Source of the DNA: an uncultured Blautia sp.
GTDB lineage: Bacteria; Bacillota; Clostridia; Lachnospirales; Lachnospiraceae
Reading direction: 5' to 3'
Length of the DNA: 31,238 nucleotides
NCBI GenBank assembly: GCA_946629475.1
Contig: CAMOXX010000004.1
Coordinates: 1-31,238, forward strand
This document shows positions 7,231 to 16,262 of this stretch, piece by piece. The position numbers and the translations under genes are program-made. Every line of letters begins with the position of its first letter. Position 1 is the first letter of the stretch. The notes below the pieces were generated by a model. That model saw nothing but the letters and a program-made list of their open reading frames with translations. It was not told the origin of the DNA and searched no databases.

Positions 7231-8838
7231 GTGGGGGATTTTTTTGATGCAAAAAAAGATGCTCTAAAAGCCGCCTGTGTTCTCAATTCGCACTATACAA
7301 TCCGGGCAGTAATCGGCCATGGAGGATTCGGAATAACCTATGAGGCGTATGACGAAAATCTCCAGATCAGCGTGGCCGTAAAAGAACTCTTTCTGCGGAA
7401 AATCTGCCGGAGAGATCCGGACGGAAGTGTTTGGGTTCCAGGGGAATATGGGGAGATATATGAACAGAACCGGACCGGCTTCCTGAACGAAGCCAGGGTG
7501 CTTGCGCAGCTGAACGGCAGGGAACTGCCGGGCATTGTCCGTGTTCGTGAGTTTTTTGAGGAGAACAACACAGCCTATATTGTGATGGATCTCCTGAAAG
7601 GTGTTACGCTCCGGGAATATGTCAGGGAAAAGGGCGGCCGCATTGCGCTTTCCCGGATCTGCATGCTGCTGAATGATGCGGTGACGGCAGTTTCCTCGAT
7701 GCATGACAGGGATATCATCCATAAGGACATCAGCCCGGACAATATCATGGTGACTGAGGACAACGAAGCCAGGCTTCTGGATTTTGGATGTGCCATGCGG
7801 CTTTCTTCTGACAGAAGACCCCTGCAGCTCTCATACCGAAGAGGCTATGCGGCCCCTGAGCAGTATTCCTTTGATGGGAAGACGGATAAAAGGACGGATG
7901 TCTATTCGCTTGGGGCTACAGTATATTACTGCCTGACCGGGAAAACGCCCCCGGATGCGCCGGAGAGGGAAAAAGGCAGGAGCCTGATTTCTCCACGGAA
8001 CCTTGGCGCGGAGACGGGGCCGGTGACAGAGCGGGTCCTCTTTAAGGCGATGGATCTGAGACAGAACCGAAGGTACGGCGATGCCCGGGAATTCTGGGAC
8101 GAGCTTCGGACAAGTGCGTTTACACTCATGCCGCGTACGGCAGGAACAAAAAAGAATAACAGGAATACGGTACTGCACCGCTTTATGATTGGAGGTATCT
8201 GTGCGGCCGCTGCGGCAGTATCTTTCGCGTTCCTCTGCTTTTCGACCGGTACAGCGGGTTCGTCCCTGACAGAGAATACTGTAATCAGTGACATCGGGCA
8301 GCAGGAGGAGGCAGAGAACCTTGCTGCAGGAAATACGGATCATGATAAAACTGAAAGTCCTGTTTCAGGTACACTCCGCGAGATTTTTCCTGGAGAGGGA
8401 CTTTACCGGCTGGTCTCCAAAGAAGGCTATGGCGCTTCGCTCCATGTCATGGATGACAGTCTTCAGGAAGGAGCTCTTTTTGACCTGAGCAGGGGAGAAG
8501 GAGCATCCAGAGTTTTCAGGATTCAGGCGCGGGAGAAAGGGTATTCGATTCAATGTACCGGAAACAGGACAGGAAACGGATACTGGCTCAGCATCATGGA
8601 CGATTCACCGGAGAACGGGGCATGGCTGTGCCAGAGACGGGAGGACGGGAGCGAATGGCAGTACTGGAGCTTTTTTGAAGACATTCATCAGAATGTGTAT
8701 GTTTGTTCCGCTGCAGGTACATGGCTTGACTGTGATTATGATCCGGACGAGGGTTCTGCGGGAATCCGTCTCCGGGAGTTTACAGGAAAAGAGGATCAGC
8801 AATGGAGTCTTTACAGGGTGGCGGATGCCGGCAATTGA
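7231..8838 (+). CDS. Transmembrane Hanks-type Ser/Thr protein kinase with extracellular ricin-type lectin domain
   Basis: A 535-residue receptor-like kinase. The cytoplasmic kinase domain (about 22-295) has a glycine loop at 29-38 (IGHGGFGITY), the ATP-binding Lys51, catalytic Asp166 in HKDISPDN with Asn171, and Asp184-Phe-Gly. Arg is replaced by Lys in the HRD motif. A basic linker precedes one membrane helix (about 318-338). Outside, after a loose linker, residues about 385-532 form three ricin-like (beta-trefoil) lobes, two of which close with QYW and QQW motifs. PASTA repeats, the usual sensors of such kinases in Firmicutes, are absent. GTG start with AGGAGG 8 nt before. It is the first gene of the glycan operon, and its stop lies inside the next gene. 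I infer that the lectin domain senses a carbohydrate and controls phosphorylation; targets are unknown. Confidence 0.9.
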   Translation: MGDFFDAKKDALKAACVLNSHYTIRAVIGHGGFGITYEAYDENLQISVAVKELFLRKICRRDPDGSVWVPGEYGEIYEQNRTGFLNEARVLAQLNGRELPGIVRVREFFEENNTAYIVMDLLKGVTLREYVREKGGRIALSRICMLLNDAVTAVSSMHDRDIIHKDISPDNIMVTEDNEARLLDFGCAMRLSSDRRPLQLSYRRGYAAPEQYSFDGKTDKRTDVYSLGATVYYCLTGKTPPDAPEREKGRSLISPRNLGAETGPVTERVLFKAMDLRQNRRYGDAREFWDELRTSAFTLMPRTAGTKKNNRNTVLHRFMIGGICAAAAAVSFAFLCFSTGTAGSSLTENTVISDIGQQEEAENLAAGNTDHDKTESPVSGTLREIFPGEGLYRLVSKEGYGASLHVMDDSLQEGALFDLSRGEGASRVFRIQAREKGYSIQCTGNRTGNGYWLSIMDDSPENGAWLCQRREDGSEWQYWSFFEDIHQNVYVCSAAGTWLDCDYDPDEGSAGIRLREFTGKEDQQWSLYRVADAGN

Positions 8839-9626
8839 GAGAAAGCGGAGGATACATCAGAGAGACAGCATCCCTTCTGACGGATATGGCGGTCAGAGAT
8901 CTTTCATCATCTTACAGGGATGCGGCCGGAGGATATGTCTGGCTGTTTGCAAAGCCGGCGGTTACGGTTCTTGTCTATTATATCGTTTTTCAGGTATTTT
9001 TCGGGATGTCTGAGACAAATTCAGGCGCTCCTTACGCTTTATGGTTCCTTTCCGGAATGCTTCCGTGGATATTCTTTGCCGAGACGCTCGGGGGTGGAAC
9101 CGGATGCTATCAGGAATACAGCTGCCTGGTAAAAAAAATACGCTTTCCAGTCCGCCTGATTCCGATTGTAAAAGTCTTCTCCGGATTGTGTGTTCATCTT
9201 TTCTTTCTGGCCTTTTTCAGTGCAGTGTCCGTGTTCTGCAACCATTTCATGAGGATTTCGCTGGTGTTTCTTATCTACGCGGTGCTGTGCCTGTGCGTGT
9301 ATACCGGACTGCTGGTCTCTGTCTTTTCTCTGATCCGGGCATTCTTCCGGGATGTATCCGATCTGATCGGGCTGCTTTTACAGGCAGGAATCTGGATGGT
9401 TCCGATTCTTTGGGATTTCAGCCGGGTTCCCGGTCCTTATCGAATGGTTTTTGCCTGGAATCCGTTGTTTCATGTCATTCAGGGCTACCGCCGCGGGCTG
9501 GGGTGCGGCGGAGAGGAACTGTTCCGGCTGTCGGGGATTCTGTTCTGGCTGCACTGTATATTGCTGGCGTGCTGCACCGAACTGGCGTATCGAAAACTGA
9601 TACATCATCTGGCAGATGTGCTCTGA
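8802..9626 (+). CDS. ABC-2 type polysaccharide export permease (Wzm/TagG-like)
   Basis: A 274-residue integral membrane protein with about six helices between residues 45 and 265, preceded by the amphipathic VRDLSSSYRDAAGG segment typical of O-antigen and teichoic acid exporters. With the ATPase encoded next it should move a lipid-linked glycan across the cytoplasmic membrane. The ATG at 8802 lies inside the kinase gene (37-bp overlap) with GAGG about 8 nt before it. An in-frame TTG at 8835, which overlaps the kinase stop, is a possible alternative giving a protein 11 residues shorter. Either way translation is probably coupled to the kinase. Family assignment is firm; the substrate is inferred from context. 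Confidence 0.85.
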   Translation: MESLQGGGCRQLRESGGYIRETASLLTDMAVRDLSSSYRDAAGGYVWLFAKPAVTVLVYYIVFQVFFGMSETNSGAPYALWFLSGMLPWIFFAETLGGGTGCYQEYSCLVKKIRFPVRLIPIVKVFSGLCVHLFFLAFFSAVSVFCNHFMRISLVFLIYAVLCLCVYTGLLVSVFSLIRAFFRDVSDLIGLLLQAGIWMVPILWDFSRVPGPYRMVFAWNPLFHVIQGYRRGLGCGGEELFRLSGILFWLHCILLACCTELAYRKLIHHLADVL

Positions 9627-9674
9627 AAGGTAACTGTTCAGAACAGATACTCTGAAATCAGGAAAGGCGGATTC

Positions 9675-11006
9675 ATGAAACCGGAAACAGTGATAGAAGC
9701 GGTCAGAATCGCAAAGACCTATCCGCTGTACAGCAGCCCCCGTGAAAGGCTTCTGGATGCGGCAGGCCTTTTCAGGCGTGACCGCACGAACGAAAGAAGA
9801 GCACTTGACGATGTCTCCTTTTCGGCGGAACGGGGTGAGGCACTGGGATTTGTGGGATCCAACGGGGCAGGAAAGTCCACTCTGCTGAAAATTATCGCAG
9901 GCGTGGTACAGCCGGACTCCGGAGCGGTCCGGGTGGGAGGAAAGGCCGCGGCTCTTCTGGAACTCGGAGCCGGATTCCACCCGGATTATACAGGTGTCGA
10001 AAATGTGATTCTGACGGGGAGAATCATGGGAGTAAGCCGGTCTGAGATGGAAAAGCGTATTCCGGAGATCCTCGCATTTGCGGATATCGGAGACTATGCG
10101 TTCCAGCCTGTCCGCACATACTCCAGCGGTATGTTTGCAAGGCTTGCCTTTGCTTCGGCCACCAGCGTCGATGCTGATATTCTGATCGTGGACGAAGCCC
10201 TCAGCGTGGGGGACACATATTTCCAGAACCGCTGTTTCCGGAGATTTGAGGAGCTGAAGGCGGGCGGAACAACTCTCCTTATTGTATCCCACGATCTGGA
10301 GACAATGCGCAGGATGACGGAGAAATGTCTGTGGCTGGAGCAGGGAAGGGTGCGCATGTACGGCGAGAGCCGAATGGTATGCAATGCGTATGCGGCTGAA
10401 ATTCACAAGAAGGAGAACCTTGATTATAAAAAGGCGCAGCATACTTCCGATCTGCCGTCTGCGGCGCCGGACACGGCGGAGTGGAATCCCGGAAAATACC
10501 CGGTCATCACCGGGCGCGTGGGAGATATCACACACCCGAAAGTCAGAATCATCTCCTGCTGTTTCGAGGATTCCGGCGGAAACGTTGTAAGGGAAATCTG
10601 GTGCGGAAAACCATACCGGCTGGTGATTCTGTTTGAGACCGGCATGGACCTGCCGGAATGCATAGCAGGGTATGTGCTCCAGAATAAAAAAGGGATGTCG
10701 ATCGTGAACAGCAATACGCTTACCGTGCGGGGAGGAAGTGTCTTCCGTGTTATGGCGGGGAGCGTGTGCAGGGTCTGTTTTTCGTTTACGCTTCCGGAAC
10801 TGTACGAGGACGAATATCTTGTTGACTGCGCGGTTGCAAATGGCCCGTCGGTCATGTCGAATGAGATGCTGGCGTGGTGCTATGGGGCTCTGTCGGTCAC
10901 TGTCCGCAACGACAGGCCCTGCCTTGCTGTGATGGATATCCCTGCGGAAACGGAGATTGATATACAGCTGAATCATATGGAAGGAGTTGTAGGTAGAAGT
11001 GCATAG
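9675..11006 (+). CDS. Polysaccharide ABC exporter ATPase with C-terminal Wzt-like glycan-binding domain
   Basis: A 443-residue ATPase subunit. Residues 1-235 are the nucleotide-binding domain: Walker A GSNGAGKST (61-69), signature YSSGM (149-153), Walker B ILIVDEA (169-175) and switch His206. The ELGAGFHPDYTGVEN segment is characteristic of the Wzt/TagH branch. After a linker, residues about 280-430 form a second, beta-rich domain of the kind that in Wzt proteins binds the non-reducing end of the finished polysaccharide. It lies 48 bp after the permease and overlaps the next gene by 8 bp. The C-terminal domain suggests that export requires recognition of a specific glycan end, which fits the methyltransferase domain encoded next. 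Sugar specificity cannot be read from the sequence. Confidence 0.9.
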   Translation: MKPETVIEAVRIAKTYPLYSSPRERLLDAAGLFRRDRTNERRALDDVSFSAERGEALGFVGSNGAGKSTLLKIIAGVVQPDSGAVRVGGKAAALLELGAGFHPDYTGVENVILTGRIMGVSRSEMEKRIPEILAFADIGDYAFQPVRTYSSGMFARLAFASATSVDADILIVDEALSVGDTYFQNRCFRRFEELKAGGTTLLIVSHDLETMRRMTEKCLWLEQGRVRMYGESRMVCNAYAAEIHKKENLDYKKAQHTSDLPSAAPDTAEWNPGKYPVITGRVGDITHPKVRIISCCFEDSGGNVVREIWCGKPYRLVILFETGMDLPECIAGYVLQNKKGMSIVNSNTLTVRGGSVFRVMAGSVCRVCFSFTLPELYEDEYLVDCAVANGPSVMSNEMLAWCYGALSVTVRNDRPCLAVMDIPAETEIDIQLNHMEGVVGRSA

Positions 11007-14000
11007 ATATGATATAGGCCTGGATACGAATGCAGACGATGCGCTGACCCTGATCGGCAGGGAAATCCCTGAAAAGAGCAGGGTACTGGAACTCGGGTGC
11101 GGAAATGGCAGACTCACCAGACACCTTGCGGAGGAGAAGGGCTGCCGCGTGAGCATTGTGGACCAGGACAGCTTCCTGTTTCAGAAGGCAGCAGCTTACG
11201 CCTCGGACGGAATCTGCGATGATCTGGAAAAGGATGAATGGAGGATATACTACGAGAAATGCCGCTTTGACAGGATCGTGTTGGCGGATGTCCTGGAGCA
11301 TCTGGCTGACCCGGCGGACATTCTGAACACCTGCGTGCCGCTGCTGAATCCCGGCGGACGGCTGCTGATCTCCGTCCCGAACTTTGGTCATAATGATATT
11401 CTGCTGCAGCTTTTTCATGATGAACTGATGCCGACAGAAACCGGGATCATGGACTATACGCACATAACGATCTTCACCTATCATGGAATAAGAGCTTTTC
11501 TGAAAAAATGCGGCCTGAAAGAGGAGAAAATCATGTATGTGACAAGGCCAACCGGGGGAACGGAACAGATGGCTGGAAAACAGTCCGGTCCCGGTTCTCT
11601 TCTGGCTTCTTTTAAGGAGAGAGAGTTCGGAGAGGTCTACCAGTGGGTCATCTCAGCCATGCCTGCGGCTGACAGAACAGCAGAGGAATTCCTGAGCAGA
11701 AGGGAACAGAAGCTTCTGGAGGAGAAGGAGCAGATGGGTGCCGAAATCCGTGAACTTCAGAAGGAGAGGAGACGGCTTCAGCGGATTTCAAAACAGAGGG
11801 ACGATAATATCCAGCATCTGCAGCGGGTTATCAGAAGCATGGAACATACGCAGGATATTCTGCAGAAGGACGCGGTTTTACGGCAGAGGGAGATCGAGAT
11901 TTACCGGAATTCCACCTCATGGCGCATAACAAAGCCATGCCGTGCCGCAGGAACTGCCCTGCGGAGAATGATGGGGATGCGGACTAACGGAAATGACGGG
12001 GCCGCGGGAGCGGCAGAAAAGGCGCTTCCAGAGCCTCGGCATGCGGAAGAAAAGCGGCTGCTCCGGGACTATGACAGGCCGGTATCGCCGTACCGCCCTC
12101 TCGTTTCGGTGGTCGTTCCCTGTTATCAGCATGCGGAATACCTTGAGGAGCGCCTGAAATCCATCCTCTCCCAGACCTACGACAGGACCGAGGTAATTCT
12201 TCTGGATGACGGATCAACGGATGGCAGCAGGGAAATTCTGGAAGCTTTCCGGGAACAGTTCCCGGATACGCGGATCCTGTTTAACGAACATAATACGGGA
12301 GACATCTTTGCCCAATGGATGAAAGGCATCAGGATGGCCCGGGGAAGCCTGATCTGGATCGCTGAGAGTGATGACAGCTGCCGCCCGGATTTTCTGGAGA
12401 TGCTGGTGCCTCTCATGGCCCATGAATCGGTCATGCTGGCATTTACCGGGTGTGATTTTGTAAAGGACGGAAAAACCATCTGGACGACTGAGGAATATCT
12501 GGCTGAGCTGCCGGGACTCTCATGGGACAGCGACTTTATCCTGTCCTCCGCTGAGCTTGTAAATGCAGGCTTCGGAGCACTGAACCTGATACCGAATGTC
12601 AGTGCGTGCCTGTTCCGGAATCCTCCTGGAATCACAGAGGAGACAGCCAGCTGCATGTCCGGGATGCGCCTCTGCGGAGACTGGCTGTTTTATCTTTCTG
12701 TTTTAAGAGGAGGATACGCGGCGTACTCGGCAGCGACAAGAAACTATTACCGTGTTCATCCGGACAGCAGGTCGCTGGAGGTGCAGAAAACCGACCGGTA
12801 TTACGTGGAATACGGAAGAACCATGAGAACAGCGGCCTTGTACTATCCTTTTCGGGAGAAGACCTTTCGGCTTGCAGTAAAAAAACTCACGGAGCATTAC
12901 CTGGAATTTCACGGTACCAGCAGACGAACAGCTGAGAAAGAGACGGAAAAACTGATCGGTGAATCAGAAATTATAAAGGCCAGGGGGTGCAAAAAACCGC
13001 ATATCCTGATGTGCGGCTTTTCGCTGCGGGCAGGAGGCGGTGAAACCTTCGCGATTCATCTCGCAAACCAGCTGAAGAAGATGGACATCACTGTAACCTT
13101 TATGGATTTTGGGGGAGAAAAAAGGGACGACCGGATCCGGAGCCTGCTTCGGCCGGATATCCCCCTGATCACCCTGTCCTCTACCGACGACCTGATGAGG
13201 GCGATGAAGGAGTGCGGAGCGGACATCGTACACACGCATCACGCATCCGTGGACGGGGCAGTTGCGGACTGGCTGAAGGATGTTGAAGGAAAAGCACCTG
13301 TGCATGTAGTGACACTGCATGGCATGTACGAGACGATCCGCCGGGAGGACAGGACCAGAACGATCCGGCTGCTTTCACGGACATGCAGGAAGTTCGTGTA
13401 CATTGCGGACAAAAATCTGGAGCCATTTCGAAGATGCCGGTGTTATCGCGAGAGGCTGTTCACAAAGATCGGGAATGCGCTCCCGAGGATACCGGCAGTA
13501 CCGGTTGAGAGAAAGGAGCTTGGCTTTTCGGAGGAGGATTTTGTGTGCGTCCTGGCAAGCAGGGGAATCCCTGAAAAAGGCTGGGCGGAGGCGGTTGAGG
13601 CAGTCCACATCGCAAACCTGGAGAGCATACGGCCGATCAGACTGGCTGTCCTTGGTGAGGGTGAGATGAAAGGACGCCTGGAAAATCCCCGGGATCCGTA
13701 TGTCGTGTTTATGGGTGTGAAAGAAAATGTGAGGGATTATTTCGCGATGGGAGATCTTGGAATTCTTCCGACCTATTTTAAGGGAGAGAGCAGCCCGCTT
13801 ACGGTTATCGAGTGCCTGCAGGCCGGAAGGCCTGTGCTTGCAACAGATATCGGTGAAGTGAAAAACCAGCTTGCGGGGGAGGACGGTCTTCCTGCCGGCG
13901 AGCTGCTGCACCTGAAGCACGGAAGAGTGAGCGCGCGGGAGATTGCCGGGAAACTGAAAAAGCTGGCAGAGGACCGGGAGCATTACAGAATCCTGAAGGA

Positions 14001-14085
14001 CAGGTGCCGGAGCGCGGCGGAAAAGTTTGATATGGAGGCAGCTGCCGCGAAATATCTGGAGGTCTACCGGGAGGTCCTGAAGTGA
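10999..14085 (+). CDS. Methyltransferase / coiled-coil / GT2 / GT4 fusion for surface glycan synthesis
   Basis: A 1028-residue four-part cytoplasmic protein. Residues 1-215 are a class I SAM methyltransferase with motif I VLELGCGNG at 29-37 and the PGGRLLISVPN strand. Residues about 229-305 are a Glu/Arg/Gln-rich coiled coil, ending in an STSWRITKP segment seen in other multidomain glycan polymerases. Residues about 365-600 are a GT-A fold GT2 domain (SVVVPCY, DDGSTDGS with Asp403/Asp404, acidic ESDDS at 456-460). Residues about 665-1028 are a GT-B fold GT4 domain with GGGE near its start and a Glu930-x7-Glu938 donor motif. GTG start, overlapping the ATPase gene by 8 bp. One polypeptide can therefore add two kinds of linkage and methylate the chain or a sugar. 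Domain calls are solid; acceptor, donors and methylation site are unknown. Confidence 0.92.
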   Translation: MHRYDIGLDTNADDALTLIGREIPEKSRVLELGCGNGRLTRHLAEEKGCRVSIVDQDSFLFQKAAAYASDGICDDLEKDEWRIYYEKCRFDRIVLADVLEHLADPADILNTCVPLLNPGGRLLISVPNFGHNDILLQLFHDELMPTETGIMDYTHITIFTYHGIRAFLKKCGLKEEKIMYVTRPTGGTEQMAGKQSGPGSLLASFKEREFGEVYQWVISAMPAADRTAEEFLSRREQKLLEEKEQMGAEIRELQKERRRLQRISKQRDDNIQHLQRVIRSMEHTQDILQKDAVLRQREIEIYRNSTSWRITKPCRAAGTALRRMMGMRTNGNDGAAGAAEKALPEPRHAEEKRLLRDYDRPVSPYRPLVSVVVPCYQHAEYLEERLKSILSQTYDRTEVILLDDGSTDGSREILEAFREQFPDTRILFNEHNTGDIFAQWMKGIRMARGSLIWIAESDDSCRPDFLEMLVPLMAHESVMLAFTGCDFVKDGKTIWTTEEYLAELPGLSWDSDFILSSAELVNAGFGALNLIPNVSACLFRNPPGITEETASCMSGMRLCGDWLFYLSVLRGGYAAYSAATRNYYRVHPDSRSLEVQKTDRYYVEYGRTMRTAALYYPFREKTFRLAVKKLTEHYLEFHGTSRRTAEKETEKLIGESEIIKARGCKKPHILMCGFSLRAGGGETFAIHLANQLKKMDITVTFMDFGGEKRDDRIRSLLRPDIPLITLSSTDDLMRAMKECGADIVHTHHASVDGAVADWLKDVEGKAPVHVVTLHGMYETIRREDRTRTIRLLSRTCRKFVYIADKNLEPFRRCRCYRERLFTKIGNALPRIPAVPVERKELGFSEEDFVCVLASRGIPEKGWAEAVEAVHIANLESIRPIRLAVLGEGEMKGRLENPRDPYVVFMGVKENVRDYFAMGDLGILPTYFKGESSPLTVIECLQAGRPVLATDIGEVKNQLAGEDGLPAGELLHLKHGRVSAREIAGKLKKLAEDREHYRILKDRCRSAAEKFDMEAAAAKYLEVYREVLK

Positions 14086-16262
14086 CGAGTCCAGAGAACA
14101 AGGCGGGAGGATTGGCTTGGAGCGCAGGGTTCCTGCACAGGTTTCTTGCCGGAATGGCAGGATATGCGGCATTGATAACGGTTGTACTTTTGTTCTATGG
14201 AAGAACGGGACCCGAAGCACTGTGCAGATACCCGGAGGACAGCGTACGGATCATTTCGGGAGCCGGTTTTTTGTCCACGCAAATATCCGGTCCTCCGGTG
14301 AAAGCGGAGAGTCCGGGCGTTTATACCATGGAGGCGGAGAAAGCCTATGCTTTTGACCTGGGAAGCGCGGAGAAGATCCAGGAAGCGGCCGTGATGATCG
14401 GAGAACTTAACCGGGAGGGAATCCCGGCGATCCTCTACTGCGGAAATGAGACTGAAGGACTCCCGGCTTTCCTTTCGCGCGGATGGAATTCGTTTGCACC
14501 GGTAAAGGGTACAGGGACGATGAGACTGGTCCTTATTCCGGACAGGAAGGTCACATTCCGGCTGACCGGGGCGGCCCTGTTCCGGGAGGGTGCGCGGAAG
14601 ATTTTTCCATGGAATGCCCTGATCCTGATGAGCTTTTTGTATTTTGTGTGTGTAGGGCTGCCTGCGGCCGGGAAAGGGCTTGGCAGCAGGGGCAGGGCGG
14701 TCATATATTTGTGCAGGTTTTTGTTTTTTATGATGCAGCTGAGAAACACGTGGTTCGCATTTGACGACTATGGGTACCTTTCACTGACCTACCGGAACCT
14801 TTATGCTCAGAGGGGACTTTCCTACGGTTTCCCGGAGATTGCCGCTTTTCTGTTTCAGCACTATCTGAAATGGGGAGGGAGAATTACCGCTTTTTTTCTC
14901 GAGATCATGGCCGGACGCAGCCTCACCCTGCTCAGGGTTGCTGAGAGCGCGCTTCTTGCCGGACTCTGTGAAGAAATGATGATTCTTATGGGCAGAAAAC
15001 CGGAAAAGGAAGAAGGGAAAACGCGATTTACGGTTCTGGAAGCCGTTTTTCCGGTTGTACTGTGGTGTTTCATTGATCTGGAAATCCAGAGGGATGGAGC
15101 ATGGTGGTACACGGCAGCAATTCTCTATCTATGGCCGGTTTATGGGACACTGGCAGGGCTTCGGCTCTGGAAAAAGAATCGCGGCAGGAAGGGACACATT
15201 CTGTCAAAAGCTGTGTCCTGCGTTCTGCTTTTTCTGGCGGCTTCGTCGCAGGAGCAGGTGTGCACTGCTGTCCTCCTGATGGCAGGAATCAGCGCCCGGG
15301 TACAAAGAAGAGCCGGAGAGAAGCTTTCGGGGCCGGGAATCTATGGGATAATGGTTTGGATTTCCCTCTTGTCCGGAGCTTTACTCCTGCTTGCAGCCCC
15401 CGGGAACTATGTACGGCTGAGGGAGGGCGGAGGGCAGAGCCCTGCGGCAAACGCGCTGTCGCTCCTGAGAATGCTCTGCTCAGATGGGACGCACTTGTAT
15501 CTGTTCCTCTTTACATGCGCGGCGGCAGTTTCCGGAATGTGTTTATTTTGCAGGGGAGGCCGGGGAGCAAAGATGCATCTGATGGCAGCCGCTTTGCTGT
15601 CGGTGTTTTCCATCGCCCTGCTGATCACCGGCGGAGGGCTGACCTCTGTCTGGCAGGGGCTTCTGAGAAAAGCAGACCTGGAAAAGCTGAACCCGGCCGG
15701 TAATCCTTTTCTTTTGGTTTTACTGACTGCAGGAGGATTTGAAATACTATGGAACCTTCTACTGTTAAGAGAGAACTGTGCGTTGATTCTGATGGCCGGA
15801 GCAGCAGCATCGCTTGTCTGCGCCCTGCCCTCACCGGGTATCTCCGCCCGGATGATGCTTCCGTCAGCCCTGCTGATGCTCCCCGTGATCGGAACCGTGT
15901 TCATGAGGGGCATCTTTCTCCGAAGGAAGCCCCTGTATGCTTTCGGCAGGGACGCCGGCTGCGTGTTCCGGGCTGTCTTTTTCGGAATTCTGCTTGCTGC
16001 TGGAGGGATGAACCAGGACAGCATTCTGAAGGGATACTGGCACAATTCCGGCTCGGAAGAGTACAATGCGTCCGTTTTGAAGGACTACGATGCACAGAAG
16101 GATGAGAACGGCCTGGTGATTCTGCAAAAACACCATGATGATACTTATGGAAATATGATGCCATACATGGAAGGGTATGGATGGATCGAGGAATATATAA
16201 AAGCGATGTACGGACTGCCGGAGAGCGCGGTCTTTCGCTGGGAGGAGAGAGCCAATGAATAG
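14082..16262 (+). CDS. Polytopic membrane protein, GT-C-like glycosyltransferase candidate (DUF6056-like)
   Basis: A 726-residue membrane protein. One helix (about 22-42) is followed by a soluble, probably extracellular, domain (about 45-165) and then many helices to about residue 660, with a short hydrophilic tail. An Asp228-Asp229-Tyr motif in FAFDDYGY, in a loop after the first helices of the polytopic part and followed by a GGRITAFF segment, resembles the acidic loop motif of GT-C enzymes that use polyprenyl-phosphate sugars outside the membrane. The GtrB-like gene 1 kb downstream would make such a donor. GTG start overlapping the previous stop as GTGA, so translation is coupled. Membrane topology is clear; glycosyltransferase activity is inferred from fold-level resemblance and context. 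Confidence 0.7.
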   Translation: MTSPENKAGGLAWSAGFLHRFLAGMAGYAALITVVLLFYGRTGPEALCRYPEDSVRIISGAGFLSTQISGPPVKAESPGVYTMEAEKAYAFDLGSAEKIQEAAVMIGELNREGIPAILYCGNETEGLPAFLSRGWNSFAPVKGTGTMRLVLIPDRKVTFRLTGAALFREGARKIFPWNALILMSFLYFVCVGLPAAGKGLGSRGRAVIYLCRFLFFMMQLRNTWFAFDDYGYLSLTYRNLYAQRGLSYGFPEIAAFLFQHYLKWGGRITAFFLEIMAGRSLTLLRVAESALLAGLCEEMMILMGRKPEKEEGKTRFTVLEAVFPVVLWCFIDLEIQRDGAWWYTAAILYLWPVYGTLAGLRLWKKNRGRKGHILSKAVSCVLLFLAASSQEQVCTAVLLMAGISARVQRRAGEKLSGPGIYGIMVWISLLSGALLLLAAPGNYVRLREGGGQSPAANALSLLRMLCSDGTHLYLFLFTCAAAVSGMCLFCRGGRGAKMHLMAAALLSVFSIALLITGGGLTSVWQGLLRKADLEKLNPAGNPFLLVLLTAGGFEILWNLLLLRENCALILMAGAAASLVCALPSPGISARMMLPSALLMLPVIGTVFMRGIFLRRKPLYAFGRDAGCVFRAVFFGILLAAGGMNQDSILKGYWHNSGSEEYNASVLKDYDAQKDENGLVILQKHHDDTYGNMMPYMEGYGWIEEYIKAMYGLPESAVFRWEERANE

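Noticed and set aside
9378..11156. A 592-codon minus-strand frame across the exporter ATPase
   Set aside because: It runs opposite three well-supported genes and has a low-complexity, His/Arg/Ser-rich translation without motifs.
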